From Aurantiochytrium sp. KH105 (Eukaryota; Sar; Bigyra; Thraustochytrida; Thraustochytriidae), in NCBI GenBank assembly GCA_003116975.1, contig BGKB01000252.1, positions 1 through 57,514 of the forward strand: a stretch of DNA of 57,514 nucleotides. Direction: 5' to 3'. A model generated the notes under the pieces. That model saw only the letters and a list, made by a program, of their open reading frames with translations. It was not told the origin of the DNA and searched no databases. Below, one piece after another: positions 19,538 through 31,440 of the stretch (its first letter is position 1; each line of letters opens with the position of its first letter). Made by a program: the position numbers and the translations under genes.

Positions 19538-22500
19538 TCACAAGGAGCCACTCCGTGGACCAGGCGTCCAGGCAGCCTCGCCCTGCGTCCGTCCGCCCAA
19601 CCACTGCCACGCACCGAGGTCGACGCGCTGCAAATAAGGATCCTCTGACAGCAGCGTCTCGAAAGAGACGCCCGAGCGCAGCCGGTGCGCAAAGTCCGGA
19701 CAAATGTCAGGGTAGCGCACGTGGCCACCAAGCCACTCGTAAAACTCCAGGTCCAAAGGAACATAGACACGACCTCCATGCGCCCGCAAGAGACGTTCCA
19801 CGTGCATGTGTCCAGAATCGTGAGCGATGGACACGGCCGTGGCGTTGCGTCCACTCACGGCCGCGCACTGCGACGAAGGCGGCACGCGCGCGTTGACGTT
19901 GGCGCCCGCGTCCAAAAGGCTCTGAGCAACCTCGATATTTCCCATGTGGGACGCCAGCATCAGTGGCGTCGAACCGTACTCAACGTCAATCGTCACGTCC
20001 GGGTCCGCACCGAGAGCCAGCAAAAGACGAACCGTGGACAAGTGACCAGCCACGCAGGCGCCCGCCAGGGGAGTAACCATGAGTTCCTGCCACACCATGT
20101 TCACGTCCACGACGCCAGAGCTGACGAGCGAACGCACTGTCGAGTTCTTTCCCTGCACGCACGAAACTACAAGCGCCTCGAGCGCCGAGGCACCAGAGCC
20201 AATGAGCAGCTTTGCGACATCGTCGAATCCGAACGAGCACGCGCACAGCAATGTAGAGTCCTCGTCCGAGGTGCGGTCCATGGGATTGGCGCCTGCCGCC
20301 AGCAAACGCTCCACACACGCGTAGTTGCCAGACTCCACTGCAAAAATGAGCGCCGAAATGCCCTTGCCACGGTCCCGAAAGATTGAGTCATCCTGAGTAC
20401 GGTCCTCGAGGTTTGCGCCGCGTCTGATCAGTTCGTCAAGAATTTCGACGTGGCCATTTCTCGCAGCCCACATGAGCGCCGTCATGCCAGACGACCCACG
20501 AATCGAAATCAAAGACTTTGTCGCGTTCTTACGACGACGTTCTTCGAGTTTGAGCCGGCGCAATTGGATCCGCGAGAGACCCTGCGCCCTACTGCTGATG
20601 CTGCTGCTATTGCGTGCGCCATTGCGTGCCGCTACGGGCGACGCATTCGTGGGGTGGGGCTGCCGTTTGTTCCGATTCGTTGCTTCGTCGCCATCGTCAG
20701 CCAGAGAACTAATGTCTTTCTGAATGGTTGCCGTTTGCGAATCACCAGAGTTGGCGACGTGAGCAGCATTCTCGTTGTAGCCCGGTGACAGCTCCAACGA
20801 AGAAGCGCCCGCACTTTGTAAATAAGATCGTTGCTGCATCGCGAGTCTCTTTTTCGCTGCCTTCTCTTCGTCATCTTCGCGGAAAAGCCTGAGGACCTCT
20901 TCGAGGTTTCCTTTCATGGCGGCGTCGACAATGGCTGGGCGCTGCCATTCCTGGCATGATGCTGCGACTTTGTCACCGTCCGTCCAGCACAAGAGTCGAA
21001 AGCAGTACGTGTGATTGAAGATCATCGCCATATTGGACGGATCCCACCCCTGGCGATTGTTCTGGTCCAGGTATTCCACGTCGACCATGGCATCCGCCAT
21101 GAGCATCTTGATGATGTCGGGCTGATTGCTTGTTGCCGCGATATGAAGTGCATTGTTATTGTCGATATTGGACGTCTGCAGCAGCAGGTCGATCCCAACA
21201 ATGCGAATCAGGCCTTGCGCCACGAGCACATTGCCATGTTCTGCGGCCGAGAGCCAAAACGACTCGAGCGCCGCAGGCATGCGCCCATCCTCGTATCGCT
21301 GGAGACGCCGACACGAAAGCACCACCATTTCGAGCGCAATATCGAAAAGACCGCACTCTGGCACAGACGGAGGGGCTTGCTCTGCCAAAAGATCAAAGAC
21401 AAGCATGATTACGGGCTGCCACCACGTCTGGCTGACCCGATACATGTCCGGGTCAAAGTGGCCGATGAGCAGATGCTCGACACAGCTTTCAACACGTGCA
21501 CGCAATTCAGGAAGCTTGGTCAGGTCCAAAAGTCCTCCGTCAGCCTTGCGCGCGTCTGGCACCGAAGCGCGGCGCGCTTTTGGTCCATGGCGCCCGAATC
21601 GCCTTCGACCCAGGTCCGCGCTCACGACGGAGCGACTTCGACGGCGGGACCATCGACCCGGTTCCGGCGATGAGCCGGCGCCGGCGCCGCCAGCGGTATC
21701 CGTAGCCGTGTCCGTGACGACTGGCGGGGGGCGCAATCCTGTGGAAGGTTTCGCGTGAGCATCGCGCTCCGCCTCTTCTTCCTCTTGCATCATTTTAACG
21801 TCCTCAACGTGGCCCTCGTCGTGATCTGTGGTCATCTTGTAGTCCGCAACAATGTCGAGCAGCGCGTTGGCAATGTATTCGGCTGCGAGGTGCTCTTGCA
21901 AGGACAAATGCAAAAACGCAAGCTTGCCGGGCTCAAAGGTTGGCGACCGGTACCGGTAACGAACTCGCGAGCGCGGCGGACGCGACAAGTCTCGCTGGTG
22001 CTGGCGCTGCTCGAGGGTGCTTTCCTCGACAAAGTCCTCGTGATCTTCAATTGTAAAAATGGGTGCCCTCTGCGAGTCGATACGCGCCATGAGGTCACGC
22101 ATGGCGAACTCCGCGCCAATTGCGTCGCTGCTGCGCTGCGCAGCAACATCAAAGTCTCGGAGACGGATTGAGCGCGTTTCGCGTTCATGCGTCGAGTACG
22201 CGACGGCCTGGAGAAGTTCAAGCAACACTGGGTCGACCTCGTCAAATGACTTGAGCATGTGAGAGGGGAATTCGATCGCAAGTCCGTGCATGTTCCGCCG
22301 AGGATATACATGGACAGTCTTGGCTGCGCCCGGACTCCTGCACCCTACGTGGCGGTGGGCTGGCGAACGGCAGCTTGTTTTTGTTTTTCGCTCGATGGGC
22401 TCCCAGAGAAGAAGCTTGACGATGGCGCGTCGAAATAGATCGATGCGCGAATAGGGTGCCGTGAGACTTACACCAGGGCAAGGCTGCTTGAAATGGGCTT

Positions 22501-22757
22501 CGAGTGTCTTATTGTGCACATCCCGTTCTATTGATCGAGAGACCGGGTCCCATGTTTTACGATGATACGATGAATCCTCATTTGCTTCCGGCCCAAGCGG
22601 CACTGGCACTTGCGCTCCATTTGGCTGCATGGCCAGAATCACTCGTGGCTCGCCTGCCCACATGGCCATTGGCTCGCCACTCCAGGTAAATTTAGATCTG
22701 CGCGATCCCGCTCCGTCCTCGCGCTTTGAGATTGATAGGCCGTCGTCGAGATCTTTC

Positions 22758-22788
<31 letters not shown>

Positions 22789-23875
22789 CTTCTTCGTTAT
22801 CGTCGTCCCCGACTTGATCGCCGCTAACACTGGCCGATTCTTTGCGCTCGCACGCCAAGCTGGCAAGTGTTGGCGTGGCAAGTTTCGGGTGCGCGCCAAA
22901 GTCTTCGTCGACTTCGTGAAGAACACTAATAAGGAGACTGAGAGCCAGAGGGTTTTTGCGAAAGGTCTTGTACCGCGGGCGCTGGATCTCGGCGTGGAGC
23001 CAGTCAGGGAGCTGGTCCTTGCGCGCAAAGAGCACGGATCCAGGTGTCCCGCAAAGGCGGTGCGTGAGCATCGATTCGGTAAGTTCCGTCGTCAGAGGTC
23101 GCATGCGCAAAATGGTAAAGCCCATTTCGTAAAAGGATGTGCGATGCGCTGCTTCTCGGTCTCCGAATTGTGCCGTCACGAGAATACGTAGCTTTGGTGC
23201 ATTTGTTGTGAGGCGATCAAGGTATTTTACGAAAACGGCAATACTCGCATCGCTGACTGCTTCGTCGAGAGCGTCAAGGAGGATCCAGGCTCGACAACGC
23301 TTGATGAGATCGCGAACAAATTGGGCGCGCTTCGTCTCGGCGGCATACTTGGCCTCAAAAAAGGAGCCTAGAATGTCATCATCGGGCGAGAGATGCCCGG
23401 TCTCGATGAAGGCCGTCACGTCTGTAAGACTGAGAACGAGGGGTACAAAGGCCTGGCTTTCAGCGCCCCGGACCACGTCTTGCTTGGTGGCGCAAAGAAC
23501 TGCCAAGTGCTTGATGAGCATCGTTTTGCCGCTCGAGGGTCCTCCTAGAATCACGATTCTCCTGTTCGATCGCACGTCGAGGTCGCTCGGGAAGATGCGC
23601 ATGGCGGCCTCAAAGAAGACCGGCGCGAGCGCGTCCTCCGCATCGTCGAGGCTCGTCTTTTTCGTGACCTTCCGCGCCCTCCGCGCGGCACGGCGGGCCT
23701 CGTAGATTTGTCTGGACTCGTTCTGGTTGTAAAGCCTCTCCTCGACGGTGGTGAGCACGAGCTTCTGGCTGTGCTCCAGGATGTCGAGGCGTTCGCTGCT
23801 GAACGGGTCCACAAAGGTCCCGTGCTTGGCCGACACCTCCGCGAGCGCGCGGCGCGCGAGCTGCGCCTTGCTCAT
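19538..23875 (-). CDS. NACHT-ankyrin STAND NTPase (NLR-like)
   Basis: A 1445-residue intronless protein. Residues 1-95 are charged and helical. Walker A GGPSSGKT is at 111-118, Walker B ILLDALDE at 198-205, then a sensor-like LRILVTAQ and a KNPLALSLL stretch near 300 that resembles the xxPLxLxLL element of NACHT/STAND ATPases. A poly-Glu tract follows at about 361-372 and further disordered Ser/Arg-rich sequence. The C-terminal half holds ankyrin repeats: one near residue 905 (NNALHIAATSN) and a series from about 1130 to 1360 (GMTALMWAARNGHVEILDELI, then STPLMLASHMGNIEVAQSLL). It ends in an unrecognised 90-residue tail with LEFYEWLGGHVRYPD. By analogy STAND proteins act as ligand-triggered oligomerising switches. 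An immune or self-recognition role here is inference. The ATG at 23875 is the first Met after GC-rich non-coding DNA. Confidence 0.85.
22759..22795 (-). repeat. coding GAA microsatellite (poly-Glu)
   Basis: An uninterrupted trinucleotide run within the NACHT-ankyrin gene encodes about 12 consecutive Glu residues in the linker after the NTPase. Length variation would not shift the frame. Confidence 0.8.
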
Positions 23876-25439
23876 GCTGTCTGCGCGGGGCGCGCGGGGC
23901 GAAGCGCTGCCCGCACGCGCAGCTCGCCGCGCTCCGCGTGCGCGCGCAGCCTCGGGCGCCGCGAGCCGGCCGGTCCCTCGGGATGGCCTCGGCCAGGGCG
24001 CCCACGCGCCGCCCGCGCTCGATGTCCGCGCGCGCGGCGCCGGGGCCGGGCGCGGCGGCGAGGGGGGCGGCCCGCGCGCGCGAGAGAGCGCGAGCGAGCG
24101 GGCGGGGCGCGGGCGTCGCCGCGCGCGGCTCGAGGCGCGGCGTGCGTCCGTTCGCGTCTGCGGCCTCGGCGCGGGTCGGTCGGTGCGCCCCTCGCTGCTA
24201 ATGTATACCCGGTCTACGAACTACGCATACACTATACTCGTGCTAGCTTCGTGTGACGTTGGGGAATTGCTTTCCAGGTTCTCCGTCGAGACCTCGTGCG
24301 TGCGCGGGCTCGACGTCGAGGACGACGGCCAGCACCTGCAGCTCGCAAGGACGCGGACGAGCGCGTGCGGAAAAGCGATCCAGCCCCGGTATATACGGGC
24401 TCGAGAGCATGGATGGATCGACGACGGTCTTGGCTGGTCACAAGTATCGTAAGGGCTGGCTTGCTTGCTTATTGCGAGCGAGAGAGGGGACTTTTCTACG
24501 CCACGAGGACGATCAGGCTTGGCTTGGCTTGGCTTGGCTTGGCTTGGCTTGGCTTGGCTTGGCTTGGAGACCGCAATGGGGACGGCGAGGAGTCTGTGGC
24601 CCGGCGAAGGAGCTCGAGGTTCTTGGCTTCGATCGAGGGAGGCCGGCGGTCAAAGAGGACGGACGCCCCAGGGAAAGGGCGGCTGACTCCTCTGCACGAA
24701 GAGAAGAAGAGAGCAGCACAACGAGCACGGATCGATTGCATAAAAGGGAGAAACGCTTCTACGACGAAAGGGCCGAGGCCGAGGGGAGGGGGCCGATCAG
24801 CGACATTCGTGAAGAACGGAAACAACGGCGTCTGCTGCTGATGGTCGGCGACCTCAAAAGCGACGAGTGCCAACGCCGAGCGAGAAGAATGTGAATGAAG
24901 GGGAACAGACAAAAGGGTGAAGAGCGCGGGATGGGCCTAGCTAGTCCTTGTGAGAGACAATCAAGATACAAATATCATCTTTGTGCGAGAGGAATGGCTT
25001 CGCGAGATATGAAACAGGTGCTCGATGTGTGGCTCCTCGTCCCTACGATTCCCCAAGTCCATAAATCCATTTGCCTTTCCACCTTCTTCCCCCCTCCTTC
25101 TTTGCAGGATCTTGATTACATTTTTTCCAGGCGAGGAGCTGCGTTTCCCTCCACACAAGTATGTCGCAGCAAGCAGCACAAGTCGTGCCGTGCGCTGGGC
25201 CTTCGCCATGGTGTCGGCAAGGTCATCCTTGTTTGCTTCAACGTCATCAACCATGCGCCCCTCCCAGGCTTTCTACAACCATGGCAAGTCGAAGATACTC
25301 TGCTCTACTTTACCGGCCACCGCGACGAGCGAGGCCCAGCAGCAGGAGGGAGCAAGCAAGCAGGGAAAAGCAAAGAGGCTCGGCCAGGCTCTGGCGCGCG
25401 CGATCGAGCGAGCGAGCGAGCGGGCGGAGAGGACGCGCG
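23876..25439. promoter_or_regulatory. bidirectional promoter region, NACHT-ankyrin / UVRAG-like
   Basis: A 1.56-kb spacer between divergent starts. The first 300 bases are very GC-rich. A TATA-like GGTATATAC in an imperfect palindrome is at 24389-24397. The GGCTT microsatellite follows, then AT-richer DNA. TTTGCAG at 25102 could be a 3' splice site of a 5'-UTR intron for the UVRAG-like gene (weak). Confidence 0.4.
24516..24567. repeat. GGCTT pentanucleotide repeat
   Basis: About ten perfect GGCTT units. A short version recurs at 44398-44432. Open frames reading it as repeating LAWLG are artefacts of the 5-base period. Confidence 0.85.
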
Positions 25440-27296
25440 ATGGAGGCAGAGGAGCTCGGGGCCCTGCCGCTGCAGAGACATCTGCTGCTCGAGGTTTGCG
25501 GCGCCATCTCGGTGCGGAACCTTCAGGTGCCAGAGGGGTTTTGCCAGGCAGCGGCGCTCCCGGACGTCTTTTGCGAACTCTGGCGCGGCGAGCAGCTCGT
25601 GTACCGGACCGGCCTGGTGCGCAGGTCGCTCAACCCGACGTGGACGCTGCGTTCACGCGTAGCTAAAACAGTATGGCCCGAGATCGGCCCTGGCCAAGGC
25701 GCAGATCCGAACGCCTCCTGGAGAGCCCCGCTGACGCTTCACGTACGGGGATTGACGAATCCCCGTGGCAGCGCCTCGGATGAGGGCATGGACGCCTTCC
25801 CTTACCACCACGAAGACGCCCCCGAAGACGCGCGATGCGCTACAATTTTCGAGCGCGAAATCGTCATGAGCAAGCTCCAATCCACGGGGCGAAGCACAAC
25901 GGAGCTGCACCGACTCGATATCAAGTCGCCCAACGAGGTCATCCTTGGCGTTTGGCCTGGAAGACTCACCGAGGAAATAAGTGTGCCAGATCCTGTTGAA
26001 AATGGCAAGGCTTCTCATGAACCAACTGTACAAAGCAACGATACGTCCGCGTCTTCGCAGGCATCAGAGCCTGTTGAAAATGGGAAAGATCCTGCGTTTC
26101 AAGACTTTTCATCCTCCTCGACGTCACCTTGCTGGGCACTTGGGGTGCGTAAAGGCGCAGCCCGCGCAGGCTCGAGCCTACTAGCCTATCGATTACACGC
26201 CGGCGCTCAAGATGTGGCAAACATCACCACCTCGAATAGCAAGATCCCGGACAAGGACGAGGTAGCACAGGCACTTGGCGGTGCCCACGTGTATGATAAG
26301 CTTTTAGGAACCGTTCGCGACTTGCTGAACAAGCAACGTGAAATGCGTGAGGTAGAGAATGCATTGGTAGAGGTGGTCGCTCGCAAGGCTGGGACGCTCC
26401 GCGGCAATGTAGCGGACACCACGCATAGACGCCGATTGCAGAGGCTGGTCGATCAAAAGGCGGCCCTTGCGCGAGCGTGCAAAGAGAAACGAGATTTGCT
26501 TGCAGCGCGACGGGACGCGCTGCAGGGAACGCTCGAAGCTTTGGGTAAAGCACAAGACAGCGTGATCAAAGCCAATGAAGAGACTGATCCTGTGGCAAAA
26601 GCCGCAGAAGCGGAACAAGTCGCACGGCGTGCCTTGGCCAAGGAGCGAATTCTCACGCGTGTTCATCGTATTAGCATTCTTCGTGCTCTGCTGCGAATAT
26701 ACCCCTTGCAAGAACGAAATACGGATGCAGGCGTCTGGGTGTATACGATTCGGGGGATGCAGGTCCCAGCTACACCCATGGACCCGGCGCTCCTCGGTTC
26801 TTATGAGGAGGAGCAGGTGTCTACCGCGCTCGGGTATCTCGCTCACTTTGTGAGTCTCTTGAGCAAGTACGTGGACATCCCATTGCGGTACCTGCCACTA
26901 CCGCACAGTAGTTCGTCAACGATATGTGACCCTCTAATCGTGTGCGCCGAGACGCCGCACGAGCCCATGTCACGTGCAGCACATCACCAGGCGAGCGGGT
27001 CCTCTTCATTTCCGCAACACATTTTCGGATCTGCGAGCGGGCGTCTCGGCCGCGTAATTGCGCGTCGGGCGCTGAGTAACGGGACTTTTCCATTGCACTG
27101 GAAAGACCTGAAAAAGACGCTCCGGCCACGATTCACGCAAGGCGTTGACATTCTCGCGCGCGACGTGCAGCTTCTCGCCTTTGTGCACGCCTTTCGCGCA
27201 GGCTCCGCCTCGCCCTCGCCGCGCCAGCATATGGTCGCGCAGCTCAAGGACATCTTTGACGAGTTTGGCCCGCGTGTCAGCCACGCCCCGCGATGA
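25440..27296 (+). CDS. UVRAG/Vps38-like PI3-kinase complex subunit
   Basis: A 618-residue protein with the layout of UVRAG/Vps38 (Atg14 superfamily), the subunit that directs the Vps34-Vps15-Beclin complex to endosomes. Residues about 10-95 look like a C2-type beta domain (LEVCGAISVRNLQV, DVFCELWRGEQLVYRTGLV, SLNPTW). A low-complexity linker contains a duplicated PVENGK motif near 183 and 207. A charged coiled coil spans about 280-410. The C-terminal domain has the family hallmark ALGYLAHFVSLLSKYVDIPLRY, followed by PLHWKDLKKTLRP and VDILARDVQLLAFVHAF. The ATG at 25440 is preferred over upstream codons because it is the first true ATG near the domain start; upstream sequence is GAGC repeat. 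An Atg14 identity is less likely because there is no N-terminal Cys-rich motif and there is a C2-like start. Confidence 0.78.
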   Translation: MEAEELGALPLQRHLLLEVCGAISVRNLQVPEGFCQAAALPDVFCELWRGEQLVYRTGLVRRSLNPTWTLRSRVAKTVWPEIGPGQGADPNASWRAPLTLHVRGLTNPRGSASDEGMDAFPYHHEDAPEDARCATIFEREIVMSKLQSTGRSTTELHRLDIKSPNEVILGVWPGRLTEEISVPDPVENGKASHEPTVQSNDTSASSQASEPVENGKDPAFQDFSSSSTSPCWALGVRKGAARAGSSLLAYRLHAGAQDVANITTSNSKIPDKDEVAQALGGAHVYDKLLGTVRDLLNKQREMREVENALVEVVARKAGTLRGNVADTTHRRRLQRLVDQKAALARACKEKRDLLAARRDALQGTLEALGKAQDSVIKANEETDPVAKAAEAEQVARRALAKERILTRVHRISILRALLRIYPLQERNTDAGVWVYTIRGMQVPATPMDPALLGSYEEEQVSTALGYLAHFVSLLSKYVDIPLRYLPLPHSSSSTICDPLIVCAETPHEPMSRAAHHQASGSSSFPQHIFGSASGRLGRVIARRALSNGTFPLHWKDLKKTLRPRFTQGVDILARDVQLLAFVHAFRAGSASPSPRQHMVAQLKDIFDEFGPRVSHAPR

Positions 27297-27833
27297 CGCT
27301 CTTTCACCACCTTCTTCTTTCCTTCGTCACCTTTTGCCGAAAGTGCACTTCGCCTGTCTGCACGGCTTTCTTTTCTCCATCTTTCAACGTTTGTCTAGGC
27401 TAGGTAGTAGGCCTTCTACACCTCATCACCCACCCATCATCCCCATTATTATCACCAACTATCATCACCTTCTTCTCCTCCTCCTCCTCCTCCTCCCCTT
27501 CATCATCGCCATCATCGCCGCCAACTTCTCCTCCTCCTCCCTCCCCGTGTCTTCCTGTCTTCCTCATCCTTGATCACTGCAGTGAAGAAGAAGAAGAAGA
27601 AGAAGAAGGCGCACGCTGGCCGGGTGATGAGCGGCAGCGTGCACGCGCTGGACGCCGGCTGCACGTGCCGCGCGCGCACGTACGTACCTCGCGCAAACGC
27701 GATCGCCGGCAGCGCGGGCGGCGGCAGGCGAGCGGGCGCGGGCGCGGCGCCGTGCGCGAGGGAGGCAGGGCGGGCGAGCGGGTGGCGGGCGAGCGAGCGA
27801 GCGGAGTTGGCGGAGTCGGCGGAGTCGGCGGAG
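27297..27833. other. intergenic / 5' leader with CTC and GAA repeats
   Basis: A 537-base spacer between two plus-strand genes. A C/T-rich stretch with CTC repeats (27470-27500) is followed by a GAA run (27584-27608) and GC-rich DNA. An in-frame ATG at 27627 could extend the next protein by 69 residues. The added sequence is Arg/Ala/Gly-rich and looks like leader sequence. Confidence 0.4.
27584..27608. repeat. GAA trinucleotide repeat
   Basis: Eight GAA units upstream of the large zinc-ribbon protein. Translation as a poly-Lys start is not credible because no ATG precedes it. Confidence 0.75.
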
Positions 27834-30800
27834 ATGGCGGAGATGGCGGAGATGGCCGTCGTGGACGGCGAGGAGGACGAGGAGCAGAGGACGCCCAAGG
27901 AGGACGAGGTGAGGGCGCTCGAGGAGGACCTCGCGCGGCTGCGCGAGGTGGACGCGCTGCTGGACCGCGTGAGCAAGGAGCCCGGGTCGAACACGGCAGG
28001 CTACGTGGAGGGCTCCGAGAAGAACCTCCCCGTGGCGGCGGCAGGGGCCGTGCAGCTCTTTTGCGCGACGCAAGTCCGGCCGGGCCTGGGGAAAATGTTC
28101 GCCTGCTTGACGCCCGCGGCGTCGGGGCGCTCGCAGGCTGGCTCCGTGAACAGCAGCCGCACGTCGCTGCGGAAGAGCTTCTTAAAGCGGAAGTCGCAGA
28201 GGCAATACGCGAGCCCGGAAGAGACCGCCGCCGCGCTCGGGCGGCTTCGCGCGAGCACCTCAGGCGGCTCGAGCCAGCCGCTCGACGCGAACGACTTTTG
28301 CGACAGATGCGCATCCCTGCTGGACGAGGACGGCACCTGCGCGCGATGCGGCATCGCGCCGGACGAGACCTCGTCATCTGGCGACTTGGAGCTCGAAAAT
28401 ATGGTTCACTCGCGTCTCTCGGTCTCGCGACGCACGCGCATGCGGCGCGCGACGCTCGCTAAATTCGAGAACGCTGCGCGCCGCCGCGTCAACACAATGG
28501 ATGCTGGCTTTCGTCGAAGACTCGAGGAGGCGCGCAAAACGTTTCAGGATGAAAATGCGCAACGCCGGCTCAACCGCGCCAAGACGCTGCGACAAGGGTT
28601 TTTTAGTGGCGAGAGCATGCACGAGATGCTCGATGCCTTCCGCGCCGCGAACATTGAATCTGACGTGTTTTCCGAGCTAAGGCGCGAGGATTCGCCGAGG
28701 AGGCACCATCGTGGGTCCGTTGCCCAGTCGAGCTTTGGCACCGAAGATGTGGTGGACATTCCCGAGGAGGATGAAGAGCTGTACAATCGCGACATTGACG
28801 AATACCTTGCCGAGTCTCTGGAACGTATGAAGCGCAACAAGGCGCTCATGGCCAAGGGCGAAAAACAGCTCCATGTGGCGAAAATCAAACACATCAAGGT
28901 CCTTCGCAACAACTTGCTCACGGAGCAGGCCAAGCTTATCGCCAATGTCCGCGCGCAGAGCAAAGCTGTCATCAAGGGTCTCCGTAAGCACGTGGCCGAG
29001 CTCAACAAGAGCATCACGAAGAAACTCCGCGAAGAGGACGACGCCGATGGCGACGACGACGCCAGCGCTGCGGCCAAGGCGTACTCGAGGTCCGTGTCAA
29101 GGGCCGCGGCCGATTCGTCTGGCGGAAGGTCGACTGGCGGCGAGGGCGACGAGGAAGATGAGGATTTCGAGGGGTTCTATGATCAGCATCGCAAGCGCAT
29201 CAACATGGCGCAGCAGCTCTTGCAGCAGCGCTTCGAGGCTCGTCTGGACAGGCTTCAAGAGGAGCTGGCAACGACCATGAGTCATCTCAACGACCTCGAG
29301 CTCGAGCAGTACTACCCCAAGTCGATGAATTGGAAGGTGCGGCTTAATTCGGGCGACGGCATGTTCATTGGCATGCGCGACGTCGACCTCGAGCTTTTGG
29401 ATGCTGACGTGGAAATGATTGGTGGCGCCGAGCTCGGCACGGTGGAAATCAATGTCACCAACATTGAGGCTGTGGTGGGCATCTATCAGTTCTCTATTGA
29501 TGGAAGCACCGTGCAGTCTAAGCTGCTGCGCGGTCTCTTGACGCCAACTGTGAACCGCCTCGACCTCAACATCAAGGGTACATGGCGCATCAAGCTGCGT
29601 TTCCAAAGGGGCGAGGAAAATGCCGACCATCGGCCCATGTGGATCAAGGAAGGCAGCGAGTTCAAGTTGGAGCTCACAAAGCATATGTCCGGCGCCAGTC
29701 TCGTGCGTCTGCCCGATCGTGTTGTGCGCTGGCTCACGACGCAGCTCATCCCACAAGTCATATCGAACGCGGTCATGCTGAGTTTGCCGACGCGTCTTGG
29801 CGCTTTCTTCAGAAACCCGCCAAACTCCTTGCGCCTTGATGGGAAAATCAAAATGCGTGGCGAGATCCCGCCGCGCGTCTGGACGGCACCTTTGGTTGCG
29901 CCGACGGCGTCTGCCGAATTGGCTCGTCGCGCAATGGGACTCACAAGCGACGAGGCGGTGCTCCTTGACCTTTTGTTGCGAGGTGATCTGGCCACGACGG
30001 CAGGGTTTCATCGCAAGGCTGTCAGCATCTACCGATTGTACAAGTGGCGTCTTCAGTACGCGTCAATTCCTCTCGCTCGCCTGGAAAAAATTCTTGGCGA
30101 AGTCGAAAGCGATAAGAACTTGCAGACCCACGTAGAAAATGCAGAACTCCTGAGTCCGCCGAGCGGCTGGCTATTGCAGCTCGTCAACCGTGTCTGCGAG
30201 CTTGCGCGCAAGCCCGTCTCGTTCGACCTTGAAATCCACGGCGTCGAGGCTGACATTAACGTTCAGCAAATGATCGCCATCAGCACGGGAATGTACTTGG
30301 ACGGTCTCGAGCACGAGGCCGAGGTCGCGCTTGGTCGCCGTGCCAAGCTCGCCGCCGAGAAGAAAGTCAACGACGCCAAAGCCAACGTGGCAAACATTGA
30401 ACGCGTCGTGCAAAACACCGCTGCCCTGCTCTCGGACAGAGTGTCTCTGGACTTGCGCGCTGGTCTCACGGGCGGATTGACGTCCGGAATCATCATGATG
30501 CACATTTCGAACTTTATGGCCCAGCTGCTCCTACCTGCCGATTTCGAGTGGCAGCAACTCTTTGGCGAGGCGCGGATTACGTCCAGGGGATACAATCTCA
30601 CCATCAAGGGCCAGAGTGGGCCGGGGGAGGAGGAATACACACTCAGCGCCAATCACCAATTTGTTGATCCGGAGGAGTACCCATTCGCGACGCCGCCCGG
30701 GGAGGACGCTCGCGCCACAATCCGGAACCTTCAATTGAATCTCTTTCCCAATGGGGCTCGCGCGGGAACCGTGCGCCTTGCTGCCGAGACTGTCCGTGCT

Positions 30801-31440
30801 TCTCTGTACATGGCCACCTTGGGAGAGGCCACTTTCCCATTGCCGGACGAAGAGACTGCAACTTTGGCCGGGTCCGTTCATACGAGATCAAGCGTGGGCG
30901 AGCGCGATGCTTCCTTTGGCAAGGATGACGAGACGGACGAAAAAGTGGAAGAGCTCTTGCAGCGCTCGCGCACGCTCGTTTCAGGTCTTTGGTCCCGCTA
31001 TGAGGCTACGCAGGCCGACCTGCATCCGGAGGCAGAACAGCCCAGACAAATTCAGCACCCGACTCTTCCAACGTTCATGACGAGCGAGAACCATGACCTG
31101 TTTTTTGATATCCGTGGTCTCAAGATCGAGGCTGTGCGGGAGACGGGTTCGGACCACAAGGAGACGATCCGGGTCACGGTGCGTCCGAGCTCCGAGGATC
31201 TTGATCCAGGTATGGTCGTTGCTGCGGCGCACTTGCGCTNTTCCAACGTTCATGACGAGCGAGAACCATGACCTGTTTTTTGATATCCGTGGTCTCAAGA
31301 TCGAGGCTGTGCGGGAGACGGGTTCGGACCACAAGGAGACGATCCGGGTCACGGTGCGTCCGAGCTCCGAGGATCTTGATCCAGGTATGGTCGTTGCTGC
31401 GGCGCACTTGCGCTTCACGCTGTCCGAAGTATTCGACTAA
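27834..31440 (+). CDS. large zinc-ribbon/coiled-coil protein, possibly lipid-binding
   Basis: I do not recognise the family. From the ATG at 27834 (alternative 27627), the frame runs to the N at 31240. After one copy of a 174-base duplication and the N are discounted, it continues in phase to TAA at 31440, giving 1143 residues. A zinc ribbon with CDRC and CARC spaced by nine residues lies at about 156-172. Basic and coiled-coil helices fill about 190-490 (KQLHVAKIKHIKVLRNNLL), with an acidic patch. From about 500 there are amphipathic beta-rich segments (MRDVDLELLDADVEMIGGAELGTVEINVTN) and RLPDRVVRWLTTQLIPQVIS, then repeats of similar style. This alternation recalls TULIP/BPI-like or other tubular lipid-transfer folds, but it is only a resemblance. 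As printed, the 3' end is frameshifted by the duplication. Confidence 0.7.
31066..31239 (+). repeat. 174-bp duplicated segment, copy 1 (assembly artefact)
   Basis: Identical by eye to 31241-31414, the two copies being separated by a single N at 31240. This is the signature of two contig ends that overlap but were joined by a gap character instead of being merged. Confidence 0.9.
31241..31414 (+). repeat. 174-bp duplicated segment, copy 2 (assembly artefact)
   Basis: Second copy after the N. Dropping the N plus one copy (175 bases, not a multiple of three) restores the frame into the natural C terminus FTLSEVFD and TAA. Confidence 0.9.
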
